A program made the translations under genes and the position numbers. The notes beneath the pieces were generated by a model. The model was not told the origin of the DNA and did no database searches. It worked only from the letters and a program-made list of their open reading frames with translations. 43,111 nucleotides of DNA from Kiritimatiellia bacterium (GTDB taxonomy: Bacteria; Verrucomicrobiota; Kiritimatiellia; RFP12; UBA1067): contig JAQIBS010000012.1 of NCBI GenBank assembly GCA_027858965.1, positions 1 through 43,111 on the forward strand, read 5' to 3'. Below, piece by piece: positions 35,508-42,025 of the stretch (position 1 is its first letter; each line of letters starts with the position of its first letter).

Positions 35508-36211
35508 CCTTGAAGCAAAGAGCTTTCAAGTTCGGCTTCCAGTTTTTCCCACTCCGGTAAATAGTTGCTCAGAAGATCATAGAAATCCTTGCCATGTCCA
35601 TGATGGGTGATATGACAAAGTTCATGGATGATAATGTAGTCGATTTGAGCGAGGGAGACTTTGATCAGATCCAAGGTTAGACATACTCGATGTGTTGACG
35701 TTGAATAACTGCCCAGACGGCTTTTCATCCGGCGGATAGTCAGGCGTGGCAGGTTGGAGAGCTTGAAGCGAATTGCGCAGAGTTTGAATCGTTCTTCAAA
35801 AACCCGGTCAGCCTCTCTCTCATACCAGGTGTTAATCATTTTTTTTGTGTAAAGGGTGCTGTGTGGACGTCTGCTGAAAACAGTGAGCTTATCACCGATT
35901 ATATTGACTCGTTCGTTATAAGCAACATCCTGAACCTGCAAAATATAGTCGTTTCCGAGATAACGAAAGGTTTCTCCATTGGTGTATTGCTTTGGAACCA
36001 TAGGTTTGAAATGTGCATAACGACGTTGGTTTTTTAATATCCAGCGGAGCTTCAATTGGAGAAATGCCTGTATTTTTCCCTCCTCTATATGCAGAGGGGC
36101 TTTAACAATTACTGCTTGATCCGGCTGCACTTCGATTACCATTGTTCTGCGCTTTTCCTGAATCAGATGATAATCAAAAGCTATATTATTGTATGTGAAC
36201 TGTTTTAACAT
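35504..36211 (-). CDS. YgjP-like (DUF45/M48-related) metallopeptidase
   Basis: The 235-residue length is typical of YgjP/DUF45 proteins. The key motif IIHELCHITHHGHGKDFYDLL near residues 190-211 contains HExxH with a downstream His and Asp, expected to bind zinc. The N-terminal beta-rich half (RRTMVIEVQPDQAVIVKAP and RWILKNQRRY) is the usual family start. It is probably cytoplasmic and its physiological substrate is not established; in many genomes the family sits beside type I restriction-modification genes, which are not present here. The stop TGA lies at the edge of the AAACTGT array. The start ATG 36209-36211 has only a weak ribosome-binding site. Confidence 0.85.
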   Translation of the reverse strand: MLKQFTYNNIAFDYHLIQEKRRTMVIEVQPDQAVIVKAPLHIEEGKIQAFLQLKLRWILKNQRRYAHFKPMVPKQYTNGETFRYLGNDYILQVQDVAYNERVNIIGDKLTVFSRRPHSTLYTKKMINTWYEREADRVFEERFKLCAIRFKLSNLPRLTIRRMKSRLGSYSTSTHRVCLTLDLIKVSLAQIDYIIIHELCHITHHGHGKDFYDLLSNYLPEWEKLEAELESSLLQG

Positions 36212-36280
36212 TGAAGTCAGATTTTACTGTTTTTGTGCTTTGAAATGAAGCATTAACTGCTGACTGAGGATAGCAAACTA

Positions 36281-36313
36281 TCAATTGTAGAATTTGGGTT
36301 CCGACCCCGAGGC
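36281..36313. repeat. TCAATTGTAGA...GACCCC REP-like element, copy 1
   Basis: TCAATTGTAGAATTTGG followed by TTCCGACCCCGAGG matches 41108-41140 (TCAATTGTAGAGTTTTG, then CTACGACCCCTGGG) in order and spacing. This looks like a dispersed REP-type repeat. Confidence 0.5.
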
Positions 36314-36357
36314 TCCTTGAACTACGCCCGGACAAGGAGGGCGCAGAAAGGGGCACT

Positions 36358-36660
36358 CTACGCTTTGTAAAAAGTTTTGCCCATTCGCTGAATGTGGGAT
36401 ATAAGATCGCTGTTTTCAATATCAGAGAGAATTGAAATGTCAAAGGTGTTGGGGATATAGAGCTTTTCGATCTCCTCCTCAAGTTTGAAAATGGTGTTTT
36501 GCGTGAGATTGTCGCCAATAAGCGTTATGTCTATATCTGAACCCGGAGTGTATGTGCCTTTGGCTCGTGAACCGTAGATGATCACCTTTGAGATAGATGG
36601 AAATTTGTCAAAGGTGCGGTTTAAATCAGTTATGATCTTTGTGCTAAGTCCAAATTTCAT
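36358..36660 (-). CDS. MNT-type nucleotidyltransferase (antitoxin-like), pair 1
   Basis: The 100-residue protein is the size of minimal nucleotidyltransferases. It carries GSRAKGTYTPGSDID (residues 30-44), which fits GSX10DXD with Asp42 and Asp44 as metal ligands. In characterised MntA-HepT systems such proteins inactivate the HEPN toxin by adding AMP to a tyrosine. Its ATG overlaps the stop of the HEPN-like gene upstream by four bases (ATGA), so the two are translated as a unit. The order here, HEPN-like first and MNT second, is that of HI0074/HI0073-type pairs. The stop lies ~45 bases from a REP-like element. Confidence 0.87.
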   Translation of the reverse strand: MKFGLSTKIITDLNRTFDKFPSISKVIIYGSRAKGTYTPGSDIDITLIGDNLTQNTIFKLEEEIEKLYIPNTFDISILSDIENSDLISHIQRMGKTFYKA

Positions 36661-37082
36661 AGCTTGCTTTGTTCTCGTTTCAAGGTGCTTTGTAAATTTT
36701 TAAATTCAGATGCATAATCGGTGATGATTTTATTGTATATGGTGCTGATTTGTTTGCGGTTGTAGGCGTGCACGGAGAGGTTACGGCTTTTAATCATATC
36801 CATCCAAACCATTCCGTCCTCAATGAGATTAGCTTTGACAGCTGCTTGCGTAGCATCTCTTGATCCATAGAGCTGTTCTGTATAGCCAAAGTGCTTTAAG
36901 AAATCTCTTAAAGTATTCCAAGCAAGTTCATGAGTAAACTCAAAAGCCTGAATTAAACCTTGCTTCTCAAGGTCGCTCAGTTCTCGCTTTTTATCGAGTT
37001 CAACGGCACTTAATAGGTTCTCAAGAGCCAGATTATAGTTGCTGAATCTTTGGACCCATCTGATGTCCCGATTATCATTCAT
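36657..37082 (-). CDS. HI0074-type nucleotidyltransferase substrate-binding / HEPN-family protein, pair 1
   Basis: I start at ATG 37080-37082, which has AAGGA about seven bases upstream; the open frame continues to 37382 but that part translates repeat sequence. The 141-residue helical protein contains FEFTHELAWNTLRDFL and the motif RNLSVHAY (Arg100, His105, Tyr107). This fits RX4HXY, the HEPN ribonuclease motif, whose tyrosine is the modification target in HepT proteins. It belongs to the HI0074 group that binds an MNT partner. Whether it is an active RNase toxin or a binding partner only cannot be told from sequence. A promoter-like extended -10 and a 6-bp palindrome lie just upstream. Confidence 0.85.
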   Translation of the reverse strand: MNDNRDIRWVQRFSNYNLALENLLSAVELDKKRELSDLEKQGLIQAFEFTHELAWNTLRDFLKHFGYTEQLYGSRDATQAAVKANLIEDGMVWMDMIKSRNLSVHAYNRKQISTIYNKIITDYASEFKNLQSTLKREQSKL

Positions 37083-37097
37083 AACAGTTCCTTGTCT

Positions 37098-37131
37098 AGT
37101 TGAGTATTTCAACTGCAAGTGTATATTACCA
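37098..37131 (-). promoter_or_regulatory. Candidate promoter and operator of toxin-antitoxin pair 1
   Basis: On the - strand an extended -10, TGGTAATAT (37123-37131), is followed by the palindrome AGTTGA-5-TCAACT (37098-37114), which ends 16 bases before the start codon. Autoregulation at such a palindrome would be normal for a toxin-antitoxin pair. No good -35 box is seen. Confidence 0.35.
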
Positions 37132-37200
37132 TTAATCGATTTGATGCATGAAGTGTTTTTTATGTAATTCCGAGTTGTGTTTCGAAAAGGTGAGGTATGA

Positions 37201-37360
37201 AAATGGGGTGCGCTTTGCAGGGGGAAGGTAAAATATGTTGAGGTGAAAAATGGATGCGCTTCGTAAAGATAAGTGAGACGGGCTTGGCCTGTGAACGGCC
37301 AACATTCTCCTTCATCCCGGACGGTGGGGCAATTCGAACTAGGTGCGCTGCGTAAAGGGA
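37201..37360. repeat. Intergenic block with GTGCGCTTTG-type words between the two TA pairs
   Basis: GGGTGCGCTTTGCAGGG (37205), GATGCGCTTCGTAAAG (37251) and GGTGCGCTGCGTAAAGG (37342) recur within 150 bases, and a related copy GGGTGCGCTTTGTGAA lies at 35238. TTGGCC/GGCCAA forms a small hairpin at 37279-37297. Apart from these and the promoter elements, I see no gene in 37,083-37,634. Confidence 0.5.
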
Positions 37361-37643
37361 AACTGACGAATGTCGACTTCAAAAGATAACTTCATTCTTC
37401 AAAGTTCACCCTTTAAACTTCAAAAATGGAGCTGCAAGATCTATAATCCGCAGATGGATTGCCAAGGAATTACGTCATCGACATTCACGTCACTGTAAGG
37501 TTATACTTCTGCATTATAAAAGTGCGACTGGATATAGCACTCTATCAATGATGTGGAGTAGTCTTGATTATGCTATCTGATTTATGGTTTAATTTTGTTG
37601 AGAAAACATTTGTGAATTCTGATATGACAATACGGTGTTTAAC

Positions 37644-37937
37644 ATGGTAACAAGTGAACAGGTTTTAGAAACTTTACGACAATTTAAAGAGGAGTCCGGC
37701 AAGGAGTTCGGTATTGAACTGATAGGTATATTCGGTTCGGTTGCCCGTGGAACTGCTTCGGATGATAGCGATGTTGATGTGGTTGTGAGGATGACCAAAC
37801 CTAATTTATTTAAGCTGTCACGGCTTCGGATTGAGCTTGAAGAACGCGTTAACCAGCATGTTGATATTGTGAGCTATCGGCCTCGTATGAATGCATATTT
37901 GAAGGAACGTATCGATCAAGAGGCTTGCTATGTCTGA
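37644..37937 (+). CDS. mntA: MntA-type nucleotidyltransferase antitoxin, pair 2
   Basis: I favour ATG 37644 over the in-frame GTG 37635; both have weak ribosome-binding sites. The ~97-residue protein has FGSVARGTASDDSDVDV, fitting GSX10DXD with Asp43 and Asp45. MntA antitoxins transfer AMP to the tyrosine of the partner HepT RX4HXY motif and so silence its RNase activity (known for characterised MntA-HepT systems). The gene overlaps the downstream hepT by eight bases, the normal arrangement. It is divergent from pair 1 and ~640 bases from the tRNA-derived element border. Confidence 0.88.
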   Translation: MVTSEQVLETLRQFKEESGKEFGIELIGIFGSVARGTASDDSDVDVVVRMTKPNLFKLSRLRIELEERVNQHVDIVSYRPRMNAYLKERIDQEACYV

Positions 37938-38301
37938 TGTCAAACTAGTTCGGGATATTCTTTCTCAAATTGAATGTGCTGCTAATCGTGTTGAGAGGCG
38001 CTTTGAGTCAATTGAGTCCGTTAATACATTTCTCGATTCAGAAGAGGGACTTGAAAAGCTGGATGCGATTTGCATGCAGCTTATCGCCATTGGGGAGAGT
38101 CTTAAGAATCTTGATAAGATAACAAATGGAGAGTTGCTGCCTAAATACCCTCAGGTCGACTGGAAAGGCGCTAAAGGTATGCGGGATGTTATAACTCATC
38201 ACTATTTTAATCTTGATGCTGAGGCCGTTTATGATGTTTGTGTAGAAGATATTCCCGTGTTGATCAAGACGGTGAATTGTATGATAAATGATATTACCTG
38301 A
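37930..38301 (+). CDS. hepT: HepT-type HEPN ribonuclease toxin (DUF86), pair 2
   Basis: The 123-residue protein is a normal-length DUF86/HepT. It is all-helical, with IAIGESLKNLDK in the central helix and RDVITHHYFNLD, where Arg85, His90 and Tyr92 fit RX4HXY exactly, so an intact RNase site and AMPylation tyrosine are expected. The ATG overlaps the mntA end by eight bases. The gene ends ~15 bases before words of the AGAGTGCG repeat type (CGCACTCTCGC) and ~280 bases before the tRNA fragment. Some HEPN toxins act in phage defence by cleaving RNA after antitoxin loss; that role is not shown here. Confidence 0.9.
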   Translation: MSDVKLVRDILSQIECAANRVERRFESIESVNTFLDSEEGLEKLDAICMQLIAIGESLKNLDKITNGELLPKYPQVDWKGAKGMRDVITHHYFNLDAEAVYDVCVEDIPVLIKTVNCMINDIT

Positions 38302-38491
38302 TACGAGCGGTGTTTCCGCACTCTCGCATTCGCGCACTTCCCAAACTACCCTGCCTGAAACCGCTCTTAAACCGCCATTTTGACCCCTAAAATGAGCCTC
38401 TAAGGGCCGAAAACAGGCATATTTTTGATGTAAAACATTGCTGTATAAAGAGATACAGACGCGAAGCGTCAAAAGCGCAGTAAATCAAGCT

Positions 38492-38575
38492 GAACTGTTA
38501 ACTGACGACTGTAAACTGTCGACTGAAAAGAAAACTGTCAACTGACGACTGTAAACTGTCGACTGTAAACTGTGA
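38492..38575. repeat. AAACTGT heptamer array beside the tRNA fragment
   Basis: A 25-base word occurs twice, at 38501-38525 and 38541-38565, within repeated ACTGACGACTGTAAACTGT units; this 19-mer also occurs at 35472-35490. The array ends four bases before the CCA end of the tRNA fragment. Between hepT and this array (38,302-38,490) I see only CGCACTCT words near 38316 and the hairpin GACGC/GCGTC at 38458-38470. Confidence 0.9.
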
Positions 38576-38578
38576 AAA

Positions 38579-38623
38579 TGGTAGGCCAGGGGAGGCTCGA
38601 ACTCCCGACCTACGGATTAGGAA
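38579..38623 (-). tRNA. 3' fragment of tRNA-Arg(CCU), probable attachment site of an integrated element
   Basis: Read on the - strand, the fragment holds the anticodon loop TTCCTAA (38617-38623; anticodon CCT at 38619-38621), the 3' anticodon strand TCCGT, variable loop AGGTC, a perfect T-arm GGGAG-TTCGAGC-CTCCC, the 3' acceptor strand CTGGCCT, discriminator A and encoded CCA. The expected 5' anticodon strand ACGGA is replaced by ATCGC, and no D-arm or 5' acceptor strand follows. The fragment therefore begins exactly at the anticodon loop. Integrases of many islands recombine in tRNA 3' halves and leave such a truncated copy at one end. Confidence 0.8.
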
Positions 38624-38742
38624 GCGATTGAAGGGTGTTGTTTATCAACGATTTAAATTTTAATTTCTAAGGATATTCTAGCTATCCGTAAGTGTGGTTT
38701 GCGTGGGATTGGTGATTTTTCTTGGAAATGCTAAGTGGTTGC

Positions 38743-38771
38743 TTGTAATTAATATTTAATATCTCTATGAT
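38743..38771 (+). promoter_or_regulatory. Candidate promoter of the ndpA-relA/spoT unit
   Basis: TTGTAA at 38743-38748 and TATGAT at 38766-38771 are 17 bases apart, matching the sigma-70 consensus at 4/6 and 5/6 positions. Transcription would start near 38778, leaving a ~60-base leader. Confidence 0.45.
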
Positions 38772-38837
38772 TGTTTTAATTGCTTTGGTGTTCTGTCGGA
38801 GCATGTCTTAGTGTTTAAATTTGTAAAGGTAGTTATA

Positions 38838-39932
38838 ATGCATCTGTTGAATTTTACTATTGATAAAATCATTATCCATCAAATCTACAGAAAGGATGAC
38901 GAGGGTAATAGAGTACCGCCAACGCAGAGCAATTCGTATACAAAATTTGATAGTGCTGCAATGAATGAGTTTAAAACCCGCGTACGAGATGCCTTGGGGG
39001 TGAAGTCATCTGCTGTTAAGATGGAGGTGTTTAATAATGATGACAGTGGGCTTCCTGTGCTCGTTGATAATATGATTGATCAAGATGAGGATACGTTTGC
39101 CGTTTCTTCCTATGATATAGCCCAAAAGCTCACAGAAGCTCAGAATAGCAAGTCTATGCCTGGAGGGATTGTTGTTATTTTTTCTGGTAGGGATGGAATA
39201 GAAAAGAAAAAATTCCTTGGAATTATAAAAGCCGAAATCCATAGTGCGTATCAAAAAATGGTTAATCCAAAAACAAAAGAGATTTCCTTGAAATTTGTGA
39301 AGGAAGTTCTTCTAACCCCTGGCACTCGTTTGTACAAGACTGCTGCATTTTTTGAAAATCCGGAGTATGATAAGTCCAGTGCAGATTTAAAAGATAAATG
39401 GACTGTGATGGTTTCTGATCATCAAATGAGCAGTACCAGTTGGAAAGCAGCAGCACATTACTTTTATTCTGATTTTCTGGGTTGTGGTTATCCTGAGAGT
39501 AGTGCCAGAACAACGAAATTGTTCTATGATTCCGCAAAATCTTTTATAACCGATCTGGAGATTTCACAAGTAGAAAAAAATGATCTATATAATGCTTTGA
39601 ATATTCACCTCAAAGTTAAAAAATCTGGTACGATAAGTTTATCGGGATTTGCTGAAGAGTACTTTGAAGAAAAATACCATGATGATTTCACCGGTTATAT
39701 GGAGGGGGCAGGGTTGCCGGCAACTGATTTTGTTAAAGATACGGCTTACGTTGAGAAAGAACTAAAACAAAGAAGAGTTAAATTCACGAGTAATGTTCGG
39801 GTTGTTGGGCCTACAGACGCATTTAATGATTTAGTTAAGATCGAAGAGATAAAAAGTGATCCAGATCAACCTGAAACATCTGAAACATGGACAAAGATTA
39901 TAATCAAAGACAGGATATCCAAGCAGGAATGA
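38838..39932 (+). CDS. YejK/NdpA-like 37-kDa nucleoid-associated protein
   Basis: I start at ATG 38838, with AAAGGT upstream; the frame is open from GTG 38811. The 364-residue length suits the 37-kDa nucleoid-associated family (YejK/NdpA). The N-terminus MHLLNFTIDKIIIHQIYRK, the central GGIVVIFSGR followed by KKFLGIIKAE, and KDKWTVMVSDHQMSSTSWKAAAHYFYSDFLGC are family-like features. Known members bind DNA; their role in most bacteria is unclear, and homologues encoded in mobile or defence regions also exist (from memory). The end overlaps the RelA/SpoT-domain gene by 46 bases, or by four if that gene starts at the ATGA at 39929. The two are thus a translational pair, and an antitoxin, sensor or DNA-targeting role for this protein is inference. 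Confidence 0.8.
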   Translation: MHLLNFTIDKIIIHQIYRKDDEGNRVPPTQSNSYTKFDSAAMNEFKTRVRDALGVKSSAVKMEVFNNDDSGLPVLVDNMIDQDEDTFAVSSYDIAQKLTEAQNSKSMPGGIVVIFSGRDGIEKKKFLGIIKAEIHSAYQKMVNPKTKEISLKFVKEVLLTPGTRLYKTAAFFENPEYDKSSADLKDKWTVMVSDHQMSSTSWKAAAHYFYSDFLGCGYPESSARTTKLFYDSAKSFITDLEISQVEKNDLYNALNIHLKVKKSGTISLSGFAEEYFEEKYHDDFTGYMEGAGLPATDFVKDTAYVEKELKQRRVKFTSNVRVVGPTDAFNDLVKIEEIKSDPDQPETSETWTKIIIKDRISKQE

Positions 39933-40915
39933 AAGAACGTGACTTCAGAGCTAAATGGGAAGCTGAGAAGGCTATTTACGATGCCTGGGGTGCGTATGTG
40001 TTAGAGACCGTTAAAGCGGCTTTGGTTGCTGGCGAATATGACCTTGATTGTTTTCTGAAAATTCCTGCTAAATATCGTCTTAAAAATATTGATTCTTTGG
40101 TTGATAAGGCGTTCTATCGTCCTGATAAAAAATATACCGACCCCTATAAAGAAATTGAAGATAAGGTTGGCGTTAGGTTTGTTGTATTGTTGTTGAATGA
40201 TATAAATATTGTTCAAAAAATTATAGAACACAATACTTCATTATGGAATTTTGAAAATTGTCGTCACTTTGCTGAGGACCGAGAGAAGCATCCTTTGCTT
40301 TTTACTTATCAGTCAGTTCATTATATATTGCGTCCTGCTAAGGATATTGCTGTTGGCGCTATAACAATACCTTCTTCTATTCCGTGTGAAGTTCAAATCA
40401 GAACGTTATTGCAGCATGCTCATGCTGAATTAACGCATGATCACATTTATAAATCTAAGAAGACCGTAAAGCCAGTAGTGCAGAGGACTGTTGCAAAGAG
40501 TATGGCTCTCATTGAAACAACTGATGATTTTTTTAGTGAGGCTATGAAAAAACTTAATGACGGTCCTGTACAGGAGTATGGTATTGTTGAGAGGCTTGAT
40601 GGACTATATTTTAGTGGTACTGATATCAAGTCTCATAATCAAAAGTTTGCTGTGGTTTTATTGGATGCCTTTGAAGATCTTATTGATGATCAACTTATTG
40701 AAAAAATCCAATTATTTCTTGTTGAATATGACATTATCTATGGTGTTATTAAAGAAAAATATAAGGAACATATTGTTTACCAGCAGAGTGTCGTTTTCTT
40801 TTTGTATTGGTTGATAAGAAATAAGCAGTGCCGATTGCTTAAGGATTGGCCTTTTTCAATGGAAATATTGGATTTGTTGGCTAGTGATATTGGGGTTTCT
40901 TTACGAAATTGGTAA
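39887..40915 (+). CDS. RelA/SpoT-domain protein (predicted pyrophosphokinase, toxSAS-like)
   Basis: The 342-residue protein has a RelA/SpoT synthetase domain and no HD hydrolase domain. Numbered from ATG 39887: RLKNIDS (Arg64, Lys66, Ser70) for ATP binding, DKVGVR (Asp92, Gly95, Arg97) for metal and fold, YQSVHYIL (Tyr141, His145) for acceptor stacking, and EVQIRT (Glu168, Gln170, Arg172) at the active site. These residues look intact, so alarmone synthesis or pyrophosphorylation of another substrate such as a tRNA CCA end is plausible; both activities are known among small RelA/SpoT-type proteins. Residues ~215-342 form an uncharacterised C-terminal region. ATG 39929, overlapping the previous stop as ATGA, is an alternative start. 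It could be the effector of a two-gene toxin-antitoxin or anti-phage system with the NdpA-like protein (inference). Confidence 0.85.
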   Translation: MDKDYNQRQDIQAGMKERDFRAKWEAEKAIYDAWGAYVLETVKAALVAGEYDLDCFLKIPAKYRLKNIDSLVDKAFYRPDKKYTDPYKEIEDKVGVRFVVLLLNDINIVQKIIEHNTSLWNFENCRHFAEDREKHPLLFTYQSVHYILRPAKDIAVGAITIPSSIPCEVQIRTLLQHAHAELTHDHIYKSKKTVKPVVQRTVAKSMALIETTDDFFSEAMKKLNDGPVQEYGIVERLDGLYFSGTDIKSHNQKFAVVLLDAFEDLIDDQLIEKIQLFLVEYDIIYGVIKEKYKEHIVYQQSVVFFLYWLIRNKQCRLLKDWPFSMEILDLLASDIGVSLRNW

Positions 40916-40950
40916 AAAAGGGCCGTCGATGTTTCATTAGTGGCTCTTTT
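40916..40950 (+). terminator. Hairpin after the RelA/SpoT-domain gene
   Basis: AAAAGGGCC (40916-40924) can pair with GGCTCTTTT (40942-40950) over nine positions with one G-U pair. The structure begins directly at the stop codon and its 3' arm ends in T residues, as in intrinsic terminators. Confidence 0.5.
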
Positions 40951-41052
40951 GTTGTTACTGGTGTCTACCGGACCCTTGGGGAATCCATTTTATGCCCAAT
41001 ATCAGGCCGAAAATTCTGTTCAATTGTGTGTGTTGTGTGTCTTTTTTGTTCT

Positions 41053-41095
41053 GTTGTCGCTATTTACTATTCTAAGGTCTGGCCCCGTCAGGGGC
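41053..41095. repeat. 43-nt direct repeat, left copy, with CCCCGTCAGGGG palindrome
   Basis: The left copy matches 42026-42068 without gaps at 38 of 43 positions. The shared core is ATTTACTATTCT, then AGGTCTG, then a CCCC-GT-C/G-A-GGGG palindrome. The repeat flanks the 282-residue gene. Confidence 0.75.
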
Positions 41096-41107
41096 GGGGT
41101 AAGTTAA

Positions 41108-41165
41108 TCAATTGTAGAGTTTTGAACTACGACCCCTGGGGTGGGCATTGACCCCGTCAGGGGGC
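41108..41165. repeat. TCAATTGTAGA element copy 2 and GACCCCGTCAGGGG palindrome
   Basis: TCAATTGTAGAGTTTTG at 41108 matches the element at 36281. It is followed by ACCCCTGGGGT and GACCCCGTCAGGGGG (41150-41164) hairpins, which lie at the 3' end of the 282-residue gene and could serve as its terminator. Confidence 0.5.
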
Positions 41166-41171
41166 GTTGTC

Positions 41172-42020
41172 TTAGAAAACTAGATTTGCTGCAATCTCAC
41201 GTGCTTTATCATGAATCTCTTTACCATCTAAATCAGTCGCTGAGTAGATCATCTCCACCTGTCTAGCAATTTCAGAGTTAGTGACAAGGAATACGCGTAG
41301 TTCTTCCTCGAATTCAGGGTTAACGTAAAAATTTTCAGAGGTGCCAAGTAAAATATCATTTTTTAATAATTTTTTCACTCCATTTACCCAGTTACCAGGC
41401 ATTACTTCTTCCTTTTTAACTTTTTTCATCTGCGACGGTGAGGTGATATGATGTGTAAGTATCGCGTTAATTAGTATGATGAAAGCTGGGTATTGTTCAT
41501 ACATCGATATTTTTCGGAAGAGACCATCGGAAACTATGTGCTTTAATTCATCTTTCTTCGCATTGGCCATTGAACGAATTTCATCTTTAAGCTCGCGAAT
41601 ATCGTCCGGCTTAACAGATTGAATATGTGAGAGCTTTGATTCAATCAGAGCGGGGATTTGTTCCAAAATATCAGATACTATGTTTGGAGTTGAAACGTCC
41701 CTAATATTGTTTTTCTCTCCATATGCGCCCTCAAGAATGGAGTCGAGCATCTTATTTGACATTTCTTTTTGATCAATCAGCCCTATTTGAACCATTTGCT
41801 TAATCTCGGAAGAAAGACCGGTAATACTTTCAAGTGCGCCATTTGCTTTTTTTTCAAAACCTTGGCTCAGTCTGAAAACTAAATATGCTAGTGCGAGAGA
41901 CAGGGCGCCCAAAACAATGGTTGTGACAAGAGACAGTATTTCAAACCATGACGGGCCGTGGTTCGAACAGAGTTCGATGACGAGCTCTAGCGGGAGATTG
42001 ACGATTGTATTTGTATTCAT
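41172..42020 (-). CDS. Membrane-anchored protein of unknown function
   Basis: The 282-residue protein has one N-terminal transmembrane segment (ILSLVTTIVLGALSLALAYLVF, ~28-49). A long helical or coiled-coil stretch follows to ~170 (SSEIKQMVQIGLIDQKEMSN, DDIRELKDEIRSMANAKKDE). The compact C-terminal part, ~190-282, contains NWVNGVKKLLKNDILLG and FYVNPEFEEELRVFL, reminiscent of a winged helix, but I do not recognise a family. No catalytic motif is seen. No ribosome-binding site precedes the ATG. The gene is bracketed by 43-nt direct repeats, so it may be a separately acquired cassette. An anchored sensor or effector in the same element is a guess. Confidence 0.7.
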   Translation of the reverse strand: MNTNTIVNLPLELVIELCSNHGPSWFEILSLVTTIVLGALSLALAYLVFRLSQGFEKKANGALESITGLSSEIKQMVQIGLIDQKEMSNKMLDSILEGAYGEKNNIRDVSTPNIVSDILEQIPALIESKLSHIQSVKPDDIRELKDEIRSMANAKKDELKHIVSDGLFRKISMYEQYPAFIILINAILTHHITSPSQMKKVKKEEVMPGNWVNGVKKLLKNDILLGTSENFYVNPEFEEELRVFLVTNSEIARQVEMIYSATDLDGKEIHDKAREIAANLVF

Positions 42021-42025
42021 ATTTT

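Noticed and set aside
35083..35529. ORFs of 148, 84 and 64 codons rich in Gly, Arg, Gln and Val
   Set aside because: They are read-through of the heptamer array; a 7-base unit without stops is open in several frames, and the products are pure repeat.
37083..37382. N-terminal extension of the HEPN-like protein of pair 1
   Set aside because: The extension translates repeat-rich intergenic DNA; the ATG at 37082 has its own ribosome-binding site and gives the normal family length.
38579..38660. A complete tRNA gene
   Set aside because: Only the 3' half is present; the 5' anticodon strand does not pair and no D-arm or 5' acceptor strand is found.
40909..41151. 80-codon + strand open frame after the RelA/SpoT-domain gene
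   Set aside because: It runs through a terminator hairpin and repeats, with no ribosome-binding site and a Cys/Val-rich unlikely sequence.
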